In this document: positions 41,656-51,530 of the stretch, one piece after another | Layout: each line of letters starts with the position of its first letter | Position numbering within the stretch: position 1 is the first letter of the stretch | Assembly: GCA_041751875.1 (NCBI GenBank) | Contig: JBGSIC010000013.1 | Location: 353,350-417,349 of the forward strand | Source: JBGSIC01 sp041751875 | GTDB lineage: Bacteria > Bdellovibrionota > FAC87 > UBA2466 > JACKAF01 | Direction: 5' to 3' | DNA: 64,000 nt | Made by a program: the position numbers and the translations under genes | The notes under the pieces: model-generated | What the model saw: only the letters and a program-made list of their open reading frames with translations | Databases searched by the model: none | What the model was told of the DNA's origin: nothing

Positions 41656-43627
41656 TCTCCACTACAATGTGGTGATTCTCCGCAACTGGGTTGCGTATCT
41701 CAAATCGCAGCTCAACTGGAGTAACGCCCAAGTGGAACAGTTATTCGAGCAATGCCACTCCCATGTCTCGTTTTTGGATTCCGATGACAACTGGTTTGGT
41801 CAGAAGCTCGCAGACGATATCAACGAGAGAGTCGTTCAACTAACTGGGGATCCGGATATCGCCCGCAAAGTAGGCGTGTTTGCTCTTCACGAATCAGTTC
41901 GTGGAATAGCAGGAAACATTGTAAGCAGCCTACTTTCCCCTCGCATGATCTTTAAGAATATTGGTACAGTGTCGGGCTACTACAGCAAAGCAGCCACGCT
42001 TTCTGCGGTTTCGGTCGCCCGTGGAAGTGCGATTATTCGCTCAGAACCAAATCCATTCTGCGTTGAACAGCCCTATCAATGCCAGAACCGCATTGGGATG
42101 TTGGAGGCTGCTCCAACTTTATTTCACGCCAATCAAATTCGAATCGAACACCCTGTATGCCTGCATAAAGGGGCGAAATACTGCCAGTACGATATTTACT
42201 GGAGCTCATCCTGGAAGTCCCAGCCGGGCCTTATCACGGCAGGTATTACGCTACTTGCGCTCGCCGCACTAGTACCCACTTTGGGGATAACTCAGGGGTT
42301 ACTAGCAACCCTCTTTACTTCACTCGCTTCTTTTGTGGTTCTTCGGGAGATTAGCATTCAGCATCTTTCCTCAACCATGCGCGGGCAGAACGCCACATTG
42401 AAAGAGTCCTTGAATACGCTCAACCGTCGTCACGAGGAAGCAACGATTTTGCGACAGACGGTGGAATCGACGATTGAAATGATGCCACTGGGGTCGTTGT
42501 CAGAAGTTGTGGTTCATAGCATCAAAGAAAAGATGAAGTACGACCGTGCGATTATCTTACTCGTGGACGGAACGGTACTTCGTACCCAAGCCACCGCAGG
42601 TTACCAGGAAAAGTACGCCCACTTGATCAAGAAGACCGAGTTCAACATCGACCCAAATAACTTCAGCGGGTACTTTATTCGGGCCATTAACACCAAAAAG
42701 CCTCTTTTAGTCAGGAATGTGCAGCAAAACCTCGATCAACTTAGTGGTCGCAGCCGAGATCTTGCGAAGGCACTTAATACCGACTCCTTTATCGCTGCCC
42801 CAATGGTATTCCATGAAGAAGTCTTGGGTGTTCTGGCAGTAGAGAATGATAAGACCTCCGTTCCCCTTTCGCATAACGATCTTCAGTTGATGACGGCATT
42901 GGCATCAAATATCGCGGTGGCCATAGCCAACGCGCGCAGCTATCAAGAAACCAATCGCGCCCTAAAACTTAATCAGGACTTGCGCAATCTTTTCCAAAAA
43001 TACGTACCTTCCGAAATGCGCGTGGATGACAATACCCACATCGATGATATTTTTCGTCTGGAACAAAAGGTTCTGGGTATTATGTTTATCGACCTAGTAG
43101 GATTTACGAGTTTGAGCGAGAAGGAAACGCCGGATCGCATCGCCAAAACGCTTAATATTTATATCGATGAAGTCCAAAAGCAGGTGGAAGCGCACGGGGG
43201 CCGCATCAATAAGATCATGGGTGATGGGATGCTCATTTATTTTGATCCCACCACTTCAAATGTGATCCACGCCGGAGGTGCCATATTGGGCGCAATGGCG
43301 GCGATCAACCGCCGATTAACCGCCGAAAAACTTCCCCAAATTTCTGTTGGGGTTGGAGCCCATAAGGGTCTCTGCACTCTAGGTAATATCGGGTCTGTTA
43401 ACCGCCTCGATTACACTCTTATTGGGGATGCGGTGAACGTGGCTTCACGCATTGAATCCTACACACGTAAAACGGGTCCAAACACTTTCTGTTTTTCAAA
43501 GGTTCTCATGGACCAAGCTCAGGACTGCGAAACCACACCCTGCGGAGACATTACGCTCAAAGGACACCGCGAGCCCATTGAAATTATTCAATACCTTGGC
43601 CCCACGAAAGTGAAGAAGGTGGCGTAG
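41630..43627 (+). CDS. V4R-TM-GAF adenylate/guanylate cyclase
   Basis: 665 aa from ATG 41630 (frame open to 41468, but that part only reads through the upstream gene). Residues ~1-200 end in HPVCLHKGAKYCQYDIYW, the C...G...C.Y pattern of V4R small-molecule sensor domains. Two membrane segments follow (about 205-245), then a GAF domain (~270-430: YDRAIILLVDGTV ... FIAAPMVFHEEVLGVLAVEN). The class III cyclase has FIDLVGFTSL and MGDGM (metal Asp), then IGDAVNVASRIES (Asn/Arg). It likely makes cAMP or cGMP. It overlaps the PilZ gene by 26 bases and is followed after 1 base by another cyclase. Confidence 0.85.
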   Translation: MTPKEKFDDLHYNVVILRNWVAYLKSQLNWSNAQVEQLFEQCHSHVSFLDSDDNWFGQKLADDINERVVQLTGDPDIARKVGVFALHESVRGIAGNIVSSLLSPRMIFKNIGTVSGYYSKAATLSAVSVARGSAIIRSEPNPFCVEQPYQCQNRIGMLEAAPTLFHANQIRIEHPVCLHKGAKYCQYDIYWSSSWKSQPGLITAGITLLALAALVPTLGITQGLLATLFTSLASFVVLREISIQHLSSTMRGQNATLKESLNTLNRRHEEATILRQTVESTIEMMPLGSLSEVVVHSIKEKMKYDRAIILLVDGTVLRTQATAGYQEKYAHLIKKTEFNIDPNNFSGYFIRAINTKKPLLVRNVQQNLDQLSGRSRDLAKALNTDSFIAAPMVFHEEVLGVLAVENDKTSVPLSHNDLQLMTALASNIAVAIANARSYQETNRALKLNQDLRNLFQKYVPSEMRVDDNTHIDDIFRLEQKVLGIMFIDLVGFTSLSEKETPDRIAKTLNIYIDEVQKQVEAHGGRINKIMGDGMLIYFDPTTSNVIHAGGAILGAMAAINRRLTAEKLPQISVGVGAHKGLCTLGNIGSVNRLDYTLIGDAVNVASRIESYTRKTGPNTFCFSKVLMDQAQDCETTPCGDITLKGHREPIEIIQYLGPTKVKKVA

Positions 43628-43628
43628 T

Positions 43629-45065
43629 ATGGCACACCAGAAACTTGCGGCATTGCGTGAAACAGAGCGACTGGGTGACCTGAAAGCCTTTGTCTCCGTC
43701 GCGAGCCTTTATCTTTCCCTGCCTCTTTTTCTCTTGTTTTGGGTGTCAGATATCCTCTATGTGCCGGAACGCATGTGGGAGTTTCTCAGCTACCGCCTAC
43801 TCATTGTTCCCGTTTGTGCATTAACCTATGGATTAATCAAACGCTCCCAAACACTGCAAAATGCTCAGGCCACGGCGCTTTTCTTCATCGGGGCAAACGG
43901 CCTGCTCCTAACGCTTCTTCTTTGGCAAACTGGCGGGATCACCTCTCCGTACGTAGCGGGTCTCAACCTTTTGGCTTTGGCGATTGTGTTTTTCCCACTC
44001 AAGCGAAACGCTACAGCGATTGCCATTGGCCTCATCTATCTGCCCTACTCTATTCTTTGTGCATTATCGAGTCCCTCTTCGGAAATTGCGCGTGGCATGG
44101 CCATAAACTTCTTTTTTATCTTTTCGACTGTCGTCATTTCCAGTGTGATTCGTTTCTATTTGGAAACTTTGCGCGGGAAAGAACTCACCGCTCGCTCACG
44201 CCTGCACAAAGAGCTCGAGGCCCGAGAAGCGATTATTCAGCGCAAAACAGAGCAAGCCGTTCGCCTTACCGAACTGACGCGCCAGTTTAGTCCGCAAGTA
44301 GTTCAGATGATTCGCGAGGGGAAAACCCATCTTAGCGACACAAAGATCACGCCAATTTGCACCGTATTTATTGATATCGTGAACTCTACGGTGCGCATGA
44401 ACGAAATTGATTCCAAGGAATTCAATCAGACGATTACCCTTTTTATGGACGACGTAATGCGTACATTCCTAAAATACGATCTCACCATCGATAAATTCCT
44501 AGGGGATGGTGTGCTCGCGTTCGCCAACGCTCCCGTTCCTCATCGTGATTATGTCCAGCGTGTGGTGGAAGCTGCACTCACAGTCAGGCAGACGATTGCT
44601 TCTAAACAACTTACCTACCAAAAACTGTGGCGCAGACGATTTGAAGTACGTATGGGGATCGCGGTGGGTGAAGCCAATGTCGGCTTTTACGGAACGCGAA
44701 ACTCCGTAAAAAGCTATACCGCCATCGGCAAAGTGGTAAACCTGGCGGCGCGCCTCTGCTCCCAGGCTCAACCCAGTCAGATTCTCATTGAGAAGGCTGT
44801 TGCTACGGCGGTGGGAACCAACTACCGGACCGAGGCGCAGCCTGCTGTCGTCCTTAAAGGCTTTGAGACAGAAGAAGTAAAGGTACTCGCTCTACTGAAT
44901 GAAAAAGCAAGCCGACAAGAAGAAATTTCGCTGTGTCCCTTCGGTCATGGCGTACTTCACTTGGGATCGACCGTGCATACGTCCGGGGTTCTGAGCTGCC
45001 GAGAATGCGGCTATAAAACTGGCGACGAAGTGAACGGGGAGCTACTGAGTAAGTCCGCCGCCTAG
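43629..45065 (+). CDS. Membrane adenylate/guanylate cyclase with zinc-ribbon tail
   Basis: 478 aa. About six N-terminal membrane segments (residues ~20-190; for example LYLSLPLFLLFWVSDILYV), a linking helix, then a class III cyclase: VFIDIVNSTVR with metal Asp, FLGDGVLAF, and TAIGKVVNLAARL with Asn/Arg. The C-terminus has a CPFGHG and CRECGYK pair, a likely zinc ribbon, rare on cyclases. Tandem arrangement with the V4R-GAF cyclase suggests coordinated cyclic-nucleotide signalling. Confidence 0.85.
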   Translation: MAHQKLAALRETERLGDLKAFVSVASLYLSLPLFLLFWVSDILYVPERMWEFLSYRLLIVPVCALTYGLIKRSQTLQNAQATALFFIGANGLLLTLLLWQTGGITSPYVAGLNLLALAIVFFPLKRNATAIAIGLIYLPYSILCALSSPSSEIARGMAINFFFIFSTVVISSVIRFYLETLRGKELTARSRLHKELEAREAIIQRKTEQAVRLTELTRQFSPQVVQMIREGKTHLSDTKITPICTVFIDIVNSTVRMNEIDSKEFNQTITLFMDDVMRTFLKYDLTIDKFLGDGVLAFANAPVPHRDYVQRVVEAALTVRQTIASKQLTYQKLWRRRFEVRMGIAVGEANVGFYGTRNSVKSYTAIGKVVNLAARLCSQAQPSQILIEKAVATAVGTNYRTEAQPAVVLKGFETEEVKVLALLNEKASRQEEISLCPFGHGVLHLGSTVHTSGVLSCRECGYKTGDEVNGELLSKSAA

Positions 45066-46303
45066 AACCGAAGCGTTCCGCTTAGCGCTGCAATCCACTT
45101 AGTCACACCCGTATTGATTGATGTCAGGCCACCTGTGTGATTGGTGAGACTCAACGTGCTCTTCGGTGATAAGACAAAAGCCGCGTCTACAACCAAGCTG
45201 TCAAAGAATTCCATACCGACACCGGCTGAGATGTGGTGTTGCACAATGCCAGCAAATGCTGTGGCGTCCAACAAAATGACGCTATTGTTTGCTATCAACT
45301 TATTTTCGTACGGGGTTGTGCCCGACCCATTGAGAGTTCCCAGGTCTTTCAAAGGTGATGTCGCAAAGCTATAGCCTGCACGCAATGTAAGAGAATTTAG
45401 CTTGTACTGTAGACCAAAAGCCCCCACATGCTGGGCCTTCCAGGCAAAGTTTTTGTACCCACTTGCGTCTCCCCAAAGAAGGAGGCGGTAGTCCAAAGCG
45501 ATATCCATTTTGCGACTGACCGACACTAACGTGCCCGCTGAAAATTCGTGGGGTTCGGTAACTGTGACGTCATCCAACCCGTCTTGAGCACTGTTTGTAA
45601 ATGGCTCAAGATCGATAAGGTTTCCGTAAACATGCCGCGTACCAGAGGTGTAAGCAACGCCGAACTGGACAGATTCCCAGGGCCGAAACCACGCTCCCAA
45701 TTGAACACCCAAGCTAAAATCGGCTTGATCTCCTCGTCTCGGAGGAGAAGCCGTCGAGTTTAACTGGAAGGAACCAATGCTAACGTAGGGTGCCAGACCT
45801 ATGCTAACCGTGTTGCCAAACACATAGCTAAAGGCAGGAACGATTCGATAAAGCTTAAAGGTGTCTTGAACGCCGGCAAGTGTGGCTTCAGACGAATAAT
45901 CAAAATTGGCTCCACCATAACCAAACGCTCCCAGACCGAAGGTAAAGCGGTTATCAATTCGGTGTGACCACGCAAGCGCCCCATTGGGTAAGGGACCAGC
46001 GGCACTGGTGGTGGTAGCCGCGTTTGTTGAGACCGTGGCGTTAAGGTCTGTAAGATTTGCTGTAAGCTCCAGCGCGTTGCGCTCCGCCATCGGCTCGAAA
46101 ACCATTTCGCCCGGCGGAACTAAGAGGGCGCCGAGAAGCGCAGGGTTCTTATAAAGCGCTTCAGTCGCGTTGGTAATACCACCCGCTCCGGTGCCGCCCA
46201 TTCCCAATGCTTGTGCACTCAGTGCATTGATGTGCGTGCCGTTACCGGCGAAAGTGGTCTGACAAAAAAGCCCGAACGCGAAGACAAATACGATCTTTTT
46301 CAT
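45062..46303 (-). CDS. FadL/OmpP1-family outer-membrane transport protein
   Basis: 413 aa. Signal peptide at 1-19 (MKKIVFVFAFGLFCQTTFA). The N-terminal NGTHINALSAQALGMGGTGAG and TNATEALYKNPALLG plus a long run of alternating beta-strands ending in LSGTLRF are typical of the FadL/OmpP1 14-stranded barrel, which transports long-chain fatty acids and hydrophobic compounds across the outer membrane. It is a monocistronic gene convergent with the cyclase operon (4-base overlap). Confidence 0.87.
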   Translation of the reverse strand: MKKIVFVFAFGLFCQTTFAGNGTHINALSAQALGMGGTGAGGITNATEALYKNPALLGALLVPPGEMVFEPMAERNALELTANLTDLNATVSTNAATTTSAAGPLPNGALAWSHRIDNRFTFGLGAFGYGGANFDYSSEATLAGVQDTFKLYRIVPAFSYVFGNTVSIGLAPYVSIGSFQLNSTASPPRRGDQADFSLGVQLGAWFRPWESVQFGVAYTSGTRHVYGNLIDLEPFTNSAQDGLDDVTVTEPHEFSAGTLVSVSRKMDIALDYRLLLWGDASGYKNFAWKAQHVGAFGLQYKLNSLTLRAGYSFATSPLKDLGTLNGSGTTPYENKLIANNSVILLDATAFAGIVQHHISAGVGMEFFDSLVVDAAFVLSPKSTLSLTNHTGGLTSINTGVTKWIAALSGTLRF

Positions 46304-46403
46304 GATGGAAGAACTTATACCCCATTCCTAAGAAGTTGAAAAACTTTTAAGAATGCGTAAAGAAACGGCTTTCTGCTTTACTAAAAAGTCTGGAAAGGCG
46401 CTC

Positions 46404-48431
46404 CTACCAAAGCTTCAGACGTTTTTCTTCCGGCAGATACATGCCGTCACCCGCTTTACACCCGTAGGCTTCATAGAAACCAGGTTGGTGCTTCATGGGT
46501 TCGTTCACACGTACATTGGTCTGCGCGTGTGGGTCTGTTTTAAGACGTTTTTCCAGTTCCGAGGGAAGCATCTTTCCGCACCATAGTCTTGCATACTGGA
46601 GGAAGAAGGCTTTTTTATCCTCGATAGACCCTTTGTCTTCGGGAAATGCTGCGCTGTAGCTAAAAGACAGTCCGGTGGTGTCCGCGATGTTTTCGCCCAA
46701 GGTGAGTTGTCCATTATGGGACGGGTCCGCTTTAGCGTATTGCTCAACTAAGATGGTCCCCAGTTTTTTGAATTCGGCGAGATCTTCGTCAGTCATCCAC
46801 TGATTAAGTTCGCCGTTTTCATCATACTTCGCTCCCTGGTCATCAATCGCGTGACCCAGTTCGTGACCAACCACCATTCCGGCCGCACCAAAGTTCACCG
46901 CATCCACCGCATTCGGCTCAAAGAATGGGTACTGCAAAATTCCCTGAAGCATGACGAACTTGTTGTCGTCGGGGCTGTAATAAGCATTCACGGTTAACGG
47001 CCCCATCGCCCAAACATGTTTGTTCCGGGGCTTGGTAAATTCTGAGAGTACCTTAGCAATGTATTTTTCCTGCCGCAGGCGGCTATTGGCTATGGGCGCT
47101 TTCTCGTTGTATTTCGCGAGTGGCAAGAAATCCCATTCGGCGTCGTTCTTTGGCTTAACGAGTTGCATACTCGCCGCCTTCATTTTCCTGAGAGCCCCGG
47201 CCTTGCCCTTCTCGCTCAACCAGGTATTTTTTTCCAGACGCTGAATCATGCCGGCACGAATGCGTTCCACGATCGCTTCAAACTTCTCCACGGGGAAATT
47301 CGGGAAAAGCTCGTCAATGAGTTCCGAATCGAACTCTTTGCCGAAACTTGAAATCGCTAGCTTCGTGCAACGTTCTTCGCGCTCAGACCTTTTCGGGGGT
47401 CCACCCAAATGCTTATTGCGAAACTCAAACGCCTTCTTGTAGTGCTCGGGGTAAGCGTCATCCAAGTACCCCGATAGAGCGTGATAAAGATAAACATCTT
47501 TCAGCTGATCAACAGGAAAGGTCGCAAGCGCTTTGTTCGCAAACGCGAAGCTATCGGCGTAGATGTGTCGAACCTTGGTTTTGGCGGGAATCTGCCCAAA
47601 GAGCGATGCCATTTCCAAGTTGGGATATTTTTTTGCCCAGGTCGCGCGATCAATAAAGAGGCGCTTATTAATGAGCTCGCGTACTTCTTCAGGCTTCGGA
47701 TAGGTTTTCGCGAATGCCGTTTCGAAGTTCACGACATTATCGGCACGTTCCGCCGCGTTTTTCATACCGATGGTATTAAAAAAATCTTCTACAACCGCAC
47801 GGAAGTCTTTCATCAGCTCCGGTTTCTCGTAGTAGCTTTTTTCCGGAAGGCTCATGATCGTGGCATCAAGATAGAGGTCATACCATTCCGAATCATCCTG
47901 ATTGGAAACCTGATCGAAACTAATAAAACTGTAGCGGGGCTTGGTAACTTCTTTTCCCAAAAAGCCCACCAGTGCCGCACGGTCAGGTATCGCTTCCACT
48001 TCGGCAACAGTAGATTTTACGAGCGCTTTTTCTTCATCAGTGCGCGCCCCTTCATTCATGCACGCCAGATAGTTGTCTCGCAAAATCTGAGCACGCGGAG
48101 AAAGATCTTTTTTCGACCCAATATTCTTCAAATACTCTTTTTGATGGTTAAGAATGCGCTCAACGGAGTCATTAATCGCAAGCATGTGCCGGCTGCGATC
48201 ATCACGAAGCTTGAAACAGGCTAGTGGTTTGGAGCACGCGTATTCGTAAAAATCGTCGCACGGACTCAGTGCCTCATTAACCGGAAACTCGCGGCGTTCC
48301 GGAATCTCACTCGAGGGCTCGCATTCTTTGCTTAGCCCCAGCTTATCCGAGATGTTTTTCGCGCACCCCGAACAACCCGCGAGGATAAGGGTACACACAA
48401 ACACTAATGCGGCCAAAGCAGACTTCTTCAT
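46404..48431 (-). CDS. M13-family (PepO/neprilysin-like) metallopeptidase, lipoprotein
   Basis: 675 aa. Lipobox ILAGC near residue 20. The catalytic HExxH is VVGHELGHAIDDQ, with the third zinc ligand Glu in LGENIADTTG. The NAYYSPDDNKFVMLQGILQ segment is the substrate-binding NAxY motif of M13. M13 enzymes cleave small peptides; the lipid anchor places this one on the periplasmic face of the envelope. A monocistronic gene. Confidence 0.93.
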   Translation of the reverse strand: MKKSALAALVFVCTLILAGCSGCAKNISDKLGLSKECEPSSEIPERREFPVNEALSPCDDFYEYACSKPLACFKLRDDRSRHMLAINDSVERILNHQKEYLKNIGSKKDLSPRAQILRDNYLACMNEGARTDEEKALVKSTVAEVEAIPDRAALVGFLGKEVTKPRYSFISFDQVSNQDDSEWYDLYLDATIMSLPEKSYYEKPELMKDFRAVVEDFFNTIGMKNAAERADNVVNFETAFAKTYPKPEEVRELINKRLFIDRATWAKKYPNLEMASLFGQIPAKTKVRHIYADSFAFANKALATFPVDQLKDVYLYHALSGYLDDAYPEHYKKAFEFRNKHLGGPPKRSEREERCTKLAISSFGKEFDSELIDELFPNFPVEKFEAIVERIRAGMIQRLEKNTWLSEKGKAGALRKMKAASMQLVKPKNDAEWDFLPLAKYNEKAPIANSRLRQEKYIAKVLSEFTKPRNKHVWAMGPLTVNAYYSPDDNKFVMLQGILQYPFFEPNAVDAVNFGAAGMVVGHELGHAIDDQGAKYDENGELNQWMTDEDLAEFKKLGTILVEQYAKADPSHNGQLTLGENIADTTGLSFSYSAAFPEDKGSIEDKKAFFLQYARLWCGKMLPSELEKRLKTDPHAQTNVRVNEPMKHQPGFYEAYGCKAGDGMYLPEEKRLKLW

Positions 48432-48472
48432 GATGCAGTTCTCCGAATGAAATTTTAAAGGGAGATGAGAAT

Positions 48473-49888
48473 TTAGTTTTCCAACCCATCGAGACTGGCA
48501 CTACCGATATCATACTTCTTCAGGCGACGGTAGAGGGTGGGTCTGGAAACCTTCAGCTTTTTCGCCATGGTCTCCACACTGCCTGTGTGAGCCTTGAGCT
48601 GGGATTCCAGCAGCTGTTTTTCAAAGTGCTCCAGATAATTTTCCAGGCCAAATTCACCCAGTGCGTCGACGTCCGGTTGCAGGCTCACCGGCTTTAACGG
48701 ATGGAGCAAGGTGGTAGAGTCTTTAAGAGGCCGGTACTTGGGACTTAGATGCTCCAAAGTAAGCCGATCTTCATTGCGCGCCATCATGCAAAGATATTCA
48801 ACGGCATCGCGAAGTTCGCGCACGTTGCCTTCTTCCCATGAAAACTTTTTAAACTGACGCAAAATTTCCGAATCATAAGCTTTTGCGTAGCCCGAAAACT
48901 GTTTAATAAAGTGTTCGAACAACACTTCAATGTCGCCAGGACGCTCGCGTAGGGGCGGCAGATCAATCACAACCTGAGAAATACGAGAATACAGATCCTG
49001 ACGAAACTTACCTTCCGCCACCATTTTCCGAAGATCTTTATTGGTAGCGCAAAGAATGCGAACACTCGCTTTGCGTTTCCGATCGTCTCCCAAACGGTAA
49101 TACTCCATCGAATCTAAAAAGGTGAGAAAGTTGGCTTGCGTTTCAAGAGGCATGTCACCAATCTCATCAAGGAATAAGTCGCCGCCCTGAGCGATTTCTA
49201 CCAATCCCCGCTTGTCCGAAATAGCGCCTGTAAAGGCGCCTTTCTTATGGCCAAACAACTGATCTTGAAACTGTTCGTTATTCAAGCAAGCGCAGTTAAC
49301 TTGCTCAAACGGACGCGTGCCGCCTGAGTTTCTCGAAACGACCAGGTTCGAATACGCCGCGAAGGGAGTCTTACCGACACCTGTTTCGCCGTAAAAAAGA
49401 ATGCGCATGTCTTGGGCTTGCTCAACCATTTTAAGGGCCCGGCGAATAGACTCGCTTGAACCTACGATCTGGTTAGTGGCAACCGACTTGTCGAAAGCAC
49501 GTTTGAAAACGCGCAGTTTCTGAGACTCGGCAAAAACTTTGTCTAGTTTTAAGTTAAGTGTGCCTTCATCAAAGGGCTTCTCAAGATAATCATTCGCCCC
49601 GAGCTGCATGCATTTTACGACCGTGGGAACATCTCTAAAACCGGACTCCATGATGGCAGGTTTGTCGGAATATTTTTCGCGAAAGCGAATCAAAAACTCC
49701 GTTCCGTCGTGTTGTTCGTCTTTCAAATCGATATCAATAATGGCGCCATCGATTTGCTCACGTTCCAATATCTGAATGGCAGTATCAAAGTTAGAAGCGA
49801 CATGAAGCTGATAGCGCTCGCGCAAAGCGAGTTCCATCACACGCAAAAAGATCGGATCATCGTCCAAAAGTAAGAGGGTCTGTTTCAT
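48473..49888 (-). CDS. NtrC-family sigma-54 response regulator
   Basis: 471 aa. Receiver domain with acidic pocket LLDDDPI, likely phospho-acceptor Asp52 in AIIDIDL, and Lys in LEKPF. The AAA+ domain has Walker A GETGVGKT, the sigma-54-contacting GAFTGA loop, and Walker B DLFLDEIGD. The C-terminus is a Fis-type helix-turn-helix (VETMAKKLKVSRPTLYRRLK). No histidine kinase is next to it. It can activate sigma-54 promoters such as the pair at 25821 and 25975; that link is inference. Confidence 0.93.
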   Translation of the reverse strand: MKQTLLLLDDDPIFLRVMELALRERYQLHVASNFDTAIQILEREQIDGAIIDIDLKDEQHDGTEFLIRFREKYSDKPAIMESGFRDVPTVVKCMQLGANDYLEKPFDEGTLNLKLDKVFAESQKLRVFKRAFDKSVATNQIVGSSESIRRALKMVEQAQDMRILFYGETGVGKTPFAAYSNLVVSRNSGGTRPFEQVNCACLNNEQFQDQLFGHKKGAFTGAISDKRGLVEIAQGGDLFLDEIGDMPLETQANFLTFLDSMEYYRLGDDRKRKASVRILCATNKDLRKMVAEGKFRQDLYSRISQVVIDLPPLRERPGDIEVLFEHFIKQFSGYAKAYDSEILRQFKKFSWEEGNVRELRDAVEYLCMMARNEDRLTLEHLSPKYRPLKDSTTLLHPLKPVSLQPDVDALGEFGLENYLEHFEKQLLESQLKAHTGSVETMAKKLKVSRPTLYRRLKKYDIGSASLDGLEN

Positions 49889-50007
49889 GAGAGCTCCTGA
49901 GTCGGCTTCAAAAATAGGGGCACGAAATTAATGCGACGCACTATACAACAAATGCCCCCTCGGAATCAACGGGGAAGAGGTTAAACTTCTTTTATTATAT
50001 CCAAGAC

Positions 50008-50850
50008 TTAGTACTTGGAGAGAGTCTCGCCCAGGCCGTAGCGGGGGGAAACTTCGTAAAGCGGCATGACTTTAGGTAGGTCGGCGGCAAGCGCCGCCTG
50101 ACGTCCGCGGCTATTGGGATGGGTAGAAAGAAACTCCGGTGGTTCGCCGGAGGAGGCAAATCGCCCCCAAAAACGAGGCGCTTCGCGTGGATCGTAACCG
50201 GCTTCGGCCATGTAGCGCAGGCCGATGAGATCGGCCTCCGACTCATGGCTTCGGCTAAAGGGCAGCATCACTCCAATTTGGGCGCCAGCTCCTAAAGCCG
50301 CCATCAATAACTTTTTCTGATCACTTCCTTCTTCTCCGCCCAAGATGGCATTAAGACCCGCCAGTCCCAGCTGCAAACCAAACGCGGTGGTCATGCGCTG
50401 ACCGCCGTGACGAGCTGTCGCATGCGCAATCTCGTGTCCCATTACGGTCGCTATGCCGGCTTCGTTTTGGCAAACACGAAGAATGCCCGTGTAGAAAGCC
50501 ACCTTTCCCCCGGGCAGGGCAAACGCATTTTTTTCTGGGGAATCAATCAGGGTAAACTCCCATTTGTAGCCCGGTTTATTCGCCACGCGAGCCAGCCGCG
50601 CGCCTACCCTTTTAAGAATTTCATTCCATTTTGCATTTCGAGAAATACGCTCTTTGGAAAGCAGCTCTTGATACGCTTGAGAACCCAAACCCGCCTCATC
50701 GCTTTCCGACGTAATAATGAACGCTTTTTTCCCGGAGGGCGTTGTGACGCAACCAACGAGAAGAAGTAAGAATAAAAAATAGCGAGCTTGGCGCATGCCG
50801 AGGAGACTAGCGAATCTCCGCCTCTCTGTCATTTCCCCGGAATCACTCAT
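50008..50850 (-). CDS. M48-family metallopeptidase lipoprotein
   Basis: 280 aa using ATG 50850 (AAGGGA upstream); ATG 50796 would give the more usual short lipoprotein signal MRQARYFLFLLLLVGC. The lipobox is LVGC, and the catalytic site is MGHEIAHATARHG with a later Glu in SHESEADLIG, the M48 (BepA/LoiP) zinc site. Periplasmic M48 lipoproteins degrade or help fold outer-membrane proteins. Confidence 0.88.
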   Translation of the reverse strand: MSDSGEMTERRRFASLLGMRQARYFLFLLLLVGCVTTPSGKKAFIITSESDEAGLGSQAYQELLSKERISRNAKWNEILKRVGARLARVANKPGYKWEFTLIDSPEKNAFALPGGKVAFYTGILRVCQNEAGIATVMGHEIAHATARHGGQRMTTAFGLQLGLAGLNAILGGEEGSDQKKLLMAALGAGAQIGVMLPFSRSHESEADLIGLRYMAEAGYDPREAPRFWGRFASSGEPPEFLSTHPNSRGRQAALAADLPKVMPLYEVSPRYGLGETLSKY

Positions 50851-50924
50851 GAAACATCCCTTTAAGAAAAATTCTGGCAAAATCAGCCAGCGCTGCATAG
50901 ATATAGACGTACAGGTTAAACCCA

Positions 50925-51497
50925 ATGTTTCCAAATAAACGTCTCTACGTGTCTTGCGCTTTTGCCGCGCTTCTTGGTGGGGGCCCCGTCGTGGCCGTGG
51001 ATACTTCTCACCCCCATCCTTGCGGCTACCAGCAACTGGCTTTGTTTGGGCAGGGTGAGCCTGAAGCCCCCCCCGCGCTACCGACTTCGCTGTACCAGGA
51101 AGATCCCGCAAATGAGGACAATTTTTTTTCCGCTTATCTTTTCGAGGACGGCACTCTGCGGTTTTCTGCGTCAGGCACTTACGCCGCACGACAAGAACAG
51201 TACCTCTTACAGTCGCTGGAAACTTTCGCCGGCCGGGTTAACAGCATTGAAGACGAGTGGCGAATTGATCAGAAAACGGAATACGTATCGGCGCCGAATG
51301 AAAACTTGGCCGAAATGAACCGCGCCTTGAGCCAAGGCGTTGACCGAGAAACCGCCGCACTGGGTACGCGATTGGGCCGGCAAGCAGCCGCGAATGGTTA
51401 CACGCAAGTCAGGTTCGAAGAGGTTACGGAAAGTCGTCTAAGGGGAACGACGCCCCGATTGGCGCAAGCGCGAGTTCGCTTTTCCAAGCCCAATTAG
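50925..51497 (+). CDS. Secreted protein of unknown function
   Basis: 190 aa. The N-terminal ~25 residues (MFPNKRLYVSCAFAALLGGG then VVAVD) form a signal peptide. The mature protein has a Pro-rich stretch (about 45-55), then a mixed region with no motif I know, ending in ARVRFSKPN. It is divergent from the M48 gene and followed by a NUDIX gene 33 bases downstream. Confidence 0.6.
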   Translation: MFPNKRLYVSCAFAALLGGGPVVAVDTSHPHPCGYQQLALFGQGEPEAPPALPTSLYQEDPANEDNFFSAYLFEDGTLRFSASGTYAARQEQYLLQSLETFAGRVNSIEDEWRIDQKTEYVSAPNENLAEMNRALSQGVDRETAALGTRLGRQAAANGYTQVRFEEVTESRLRGTTPRLAQARVRFSKPN

Positions 51498-51530
51498 ACA
51501 CCCCTCACCGCCCGTGATACCTCCGTTCCC

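Noticed and set aside
47481..48224. 247-aa frame on the plus strand
   Set aside because: Shadow of the M13 peptidase gene, with no matching start signals or neighbours.
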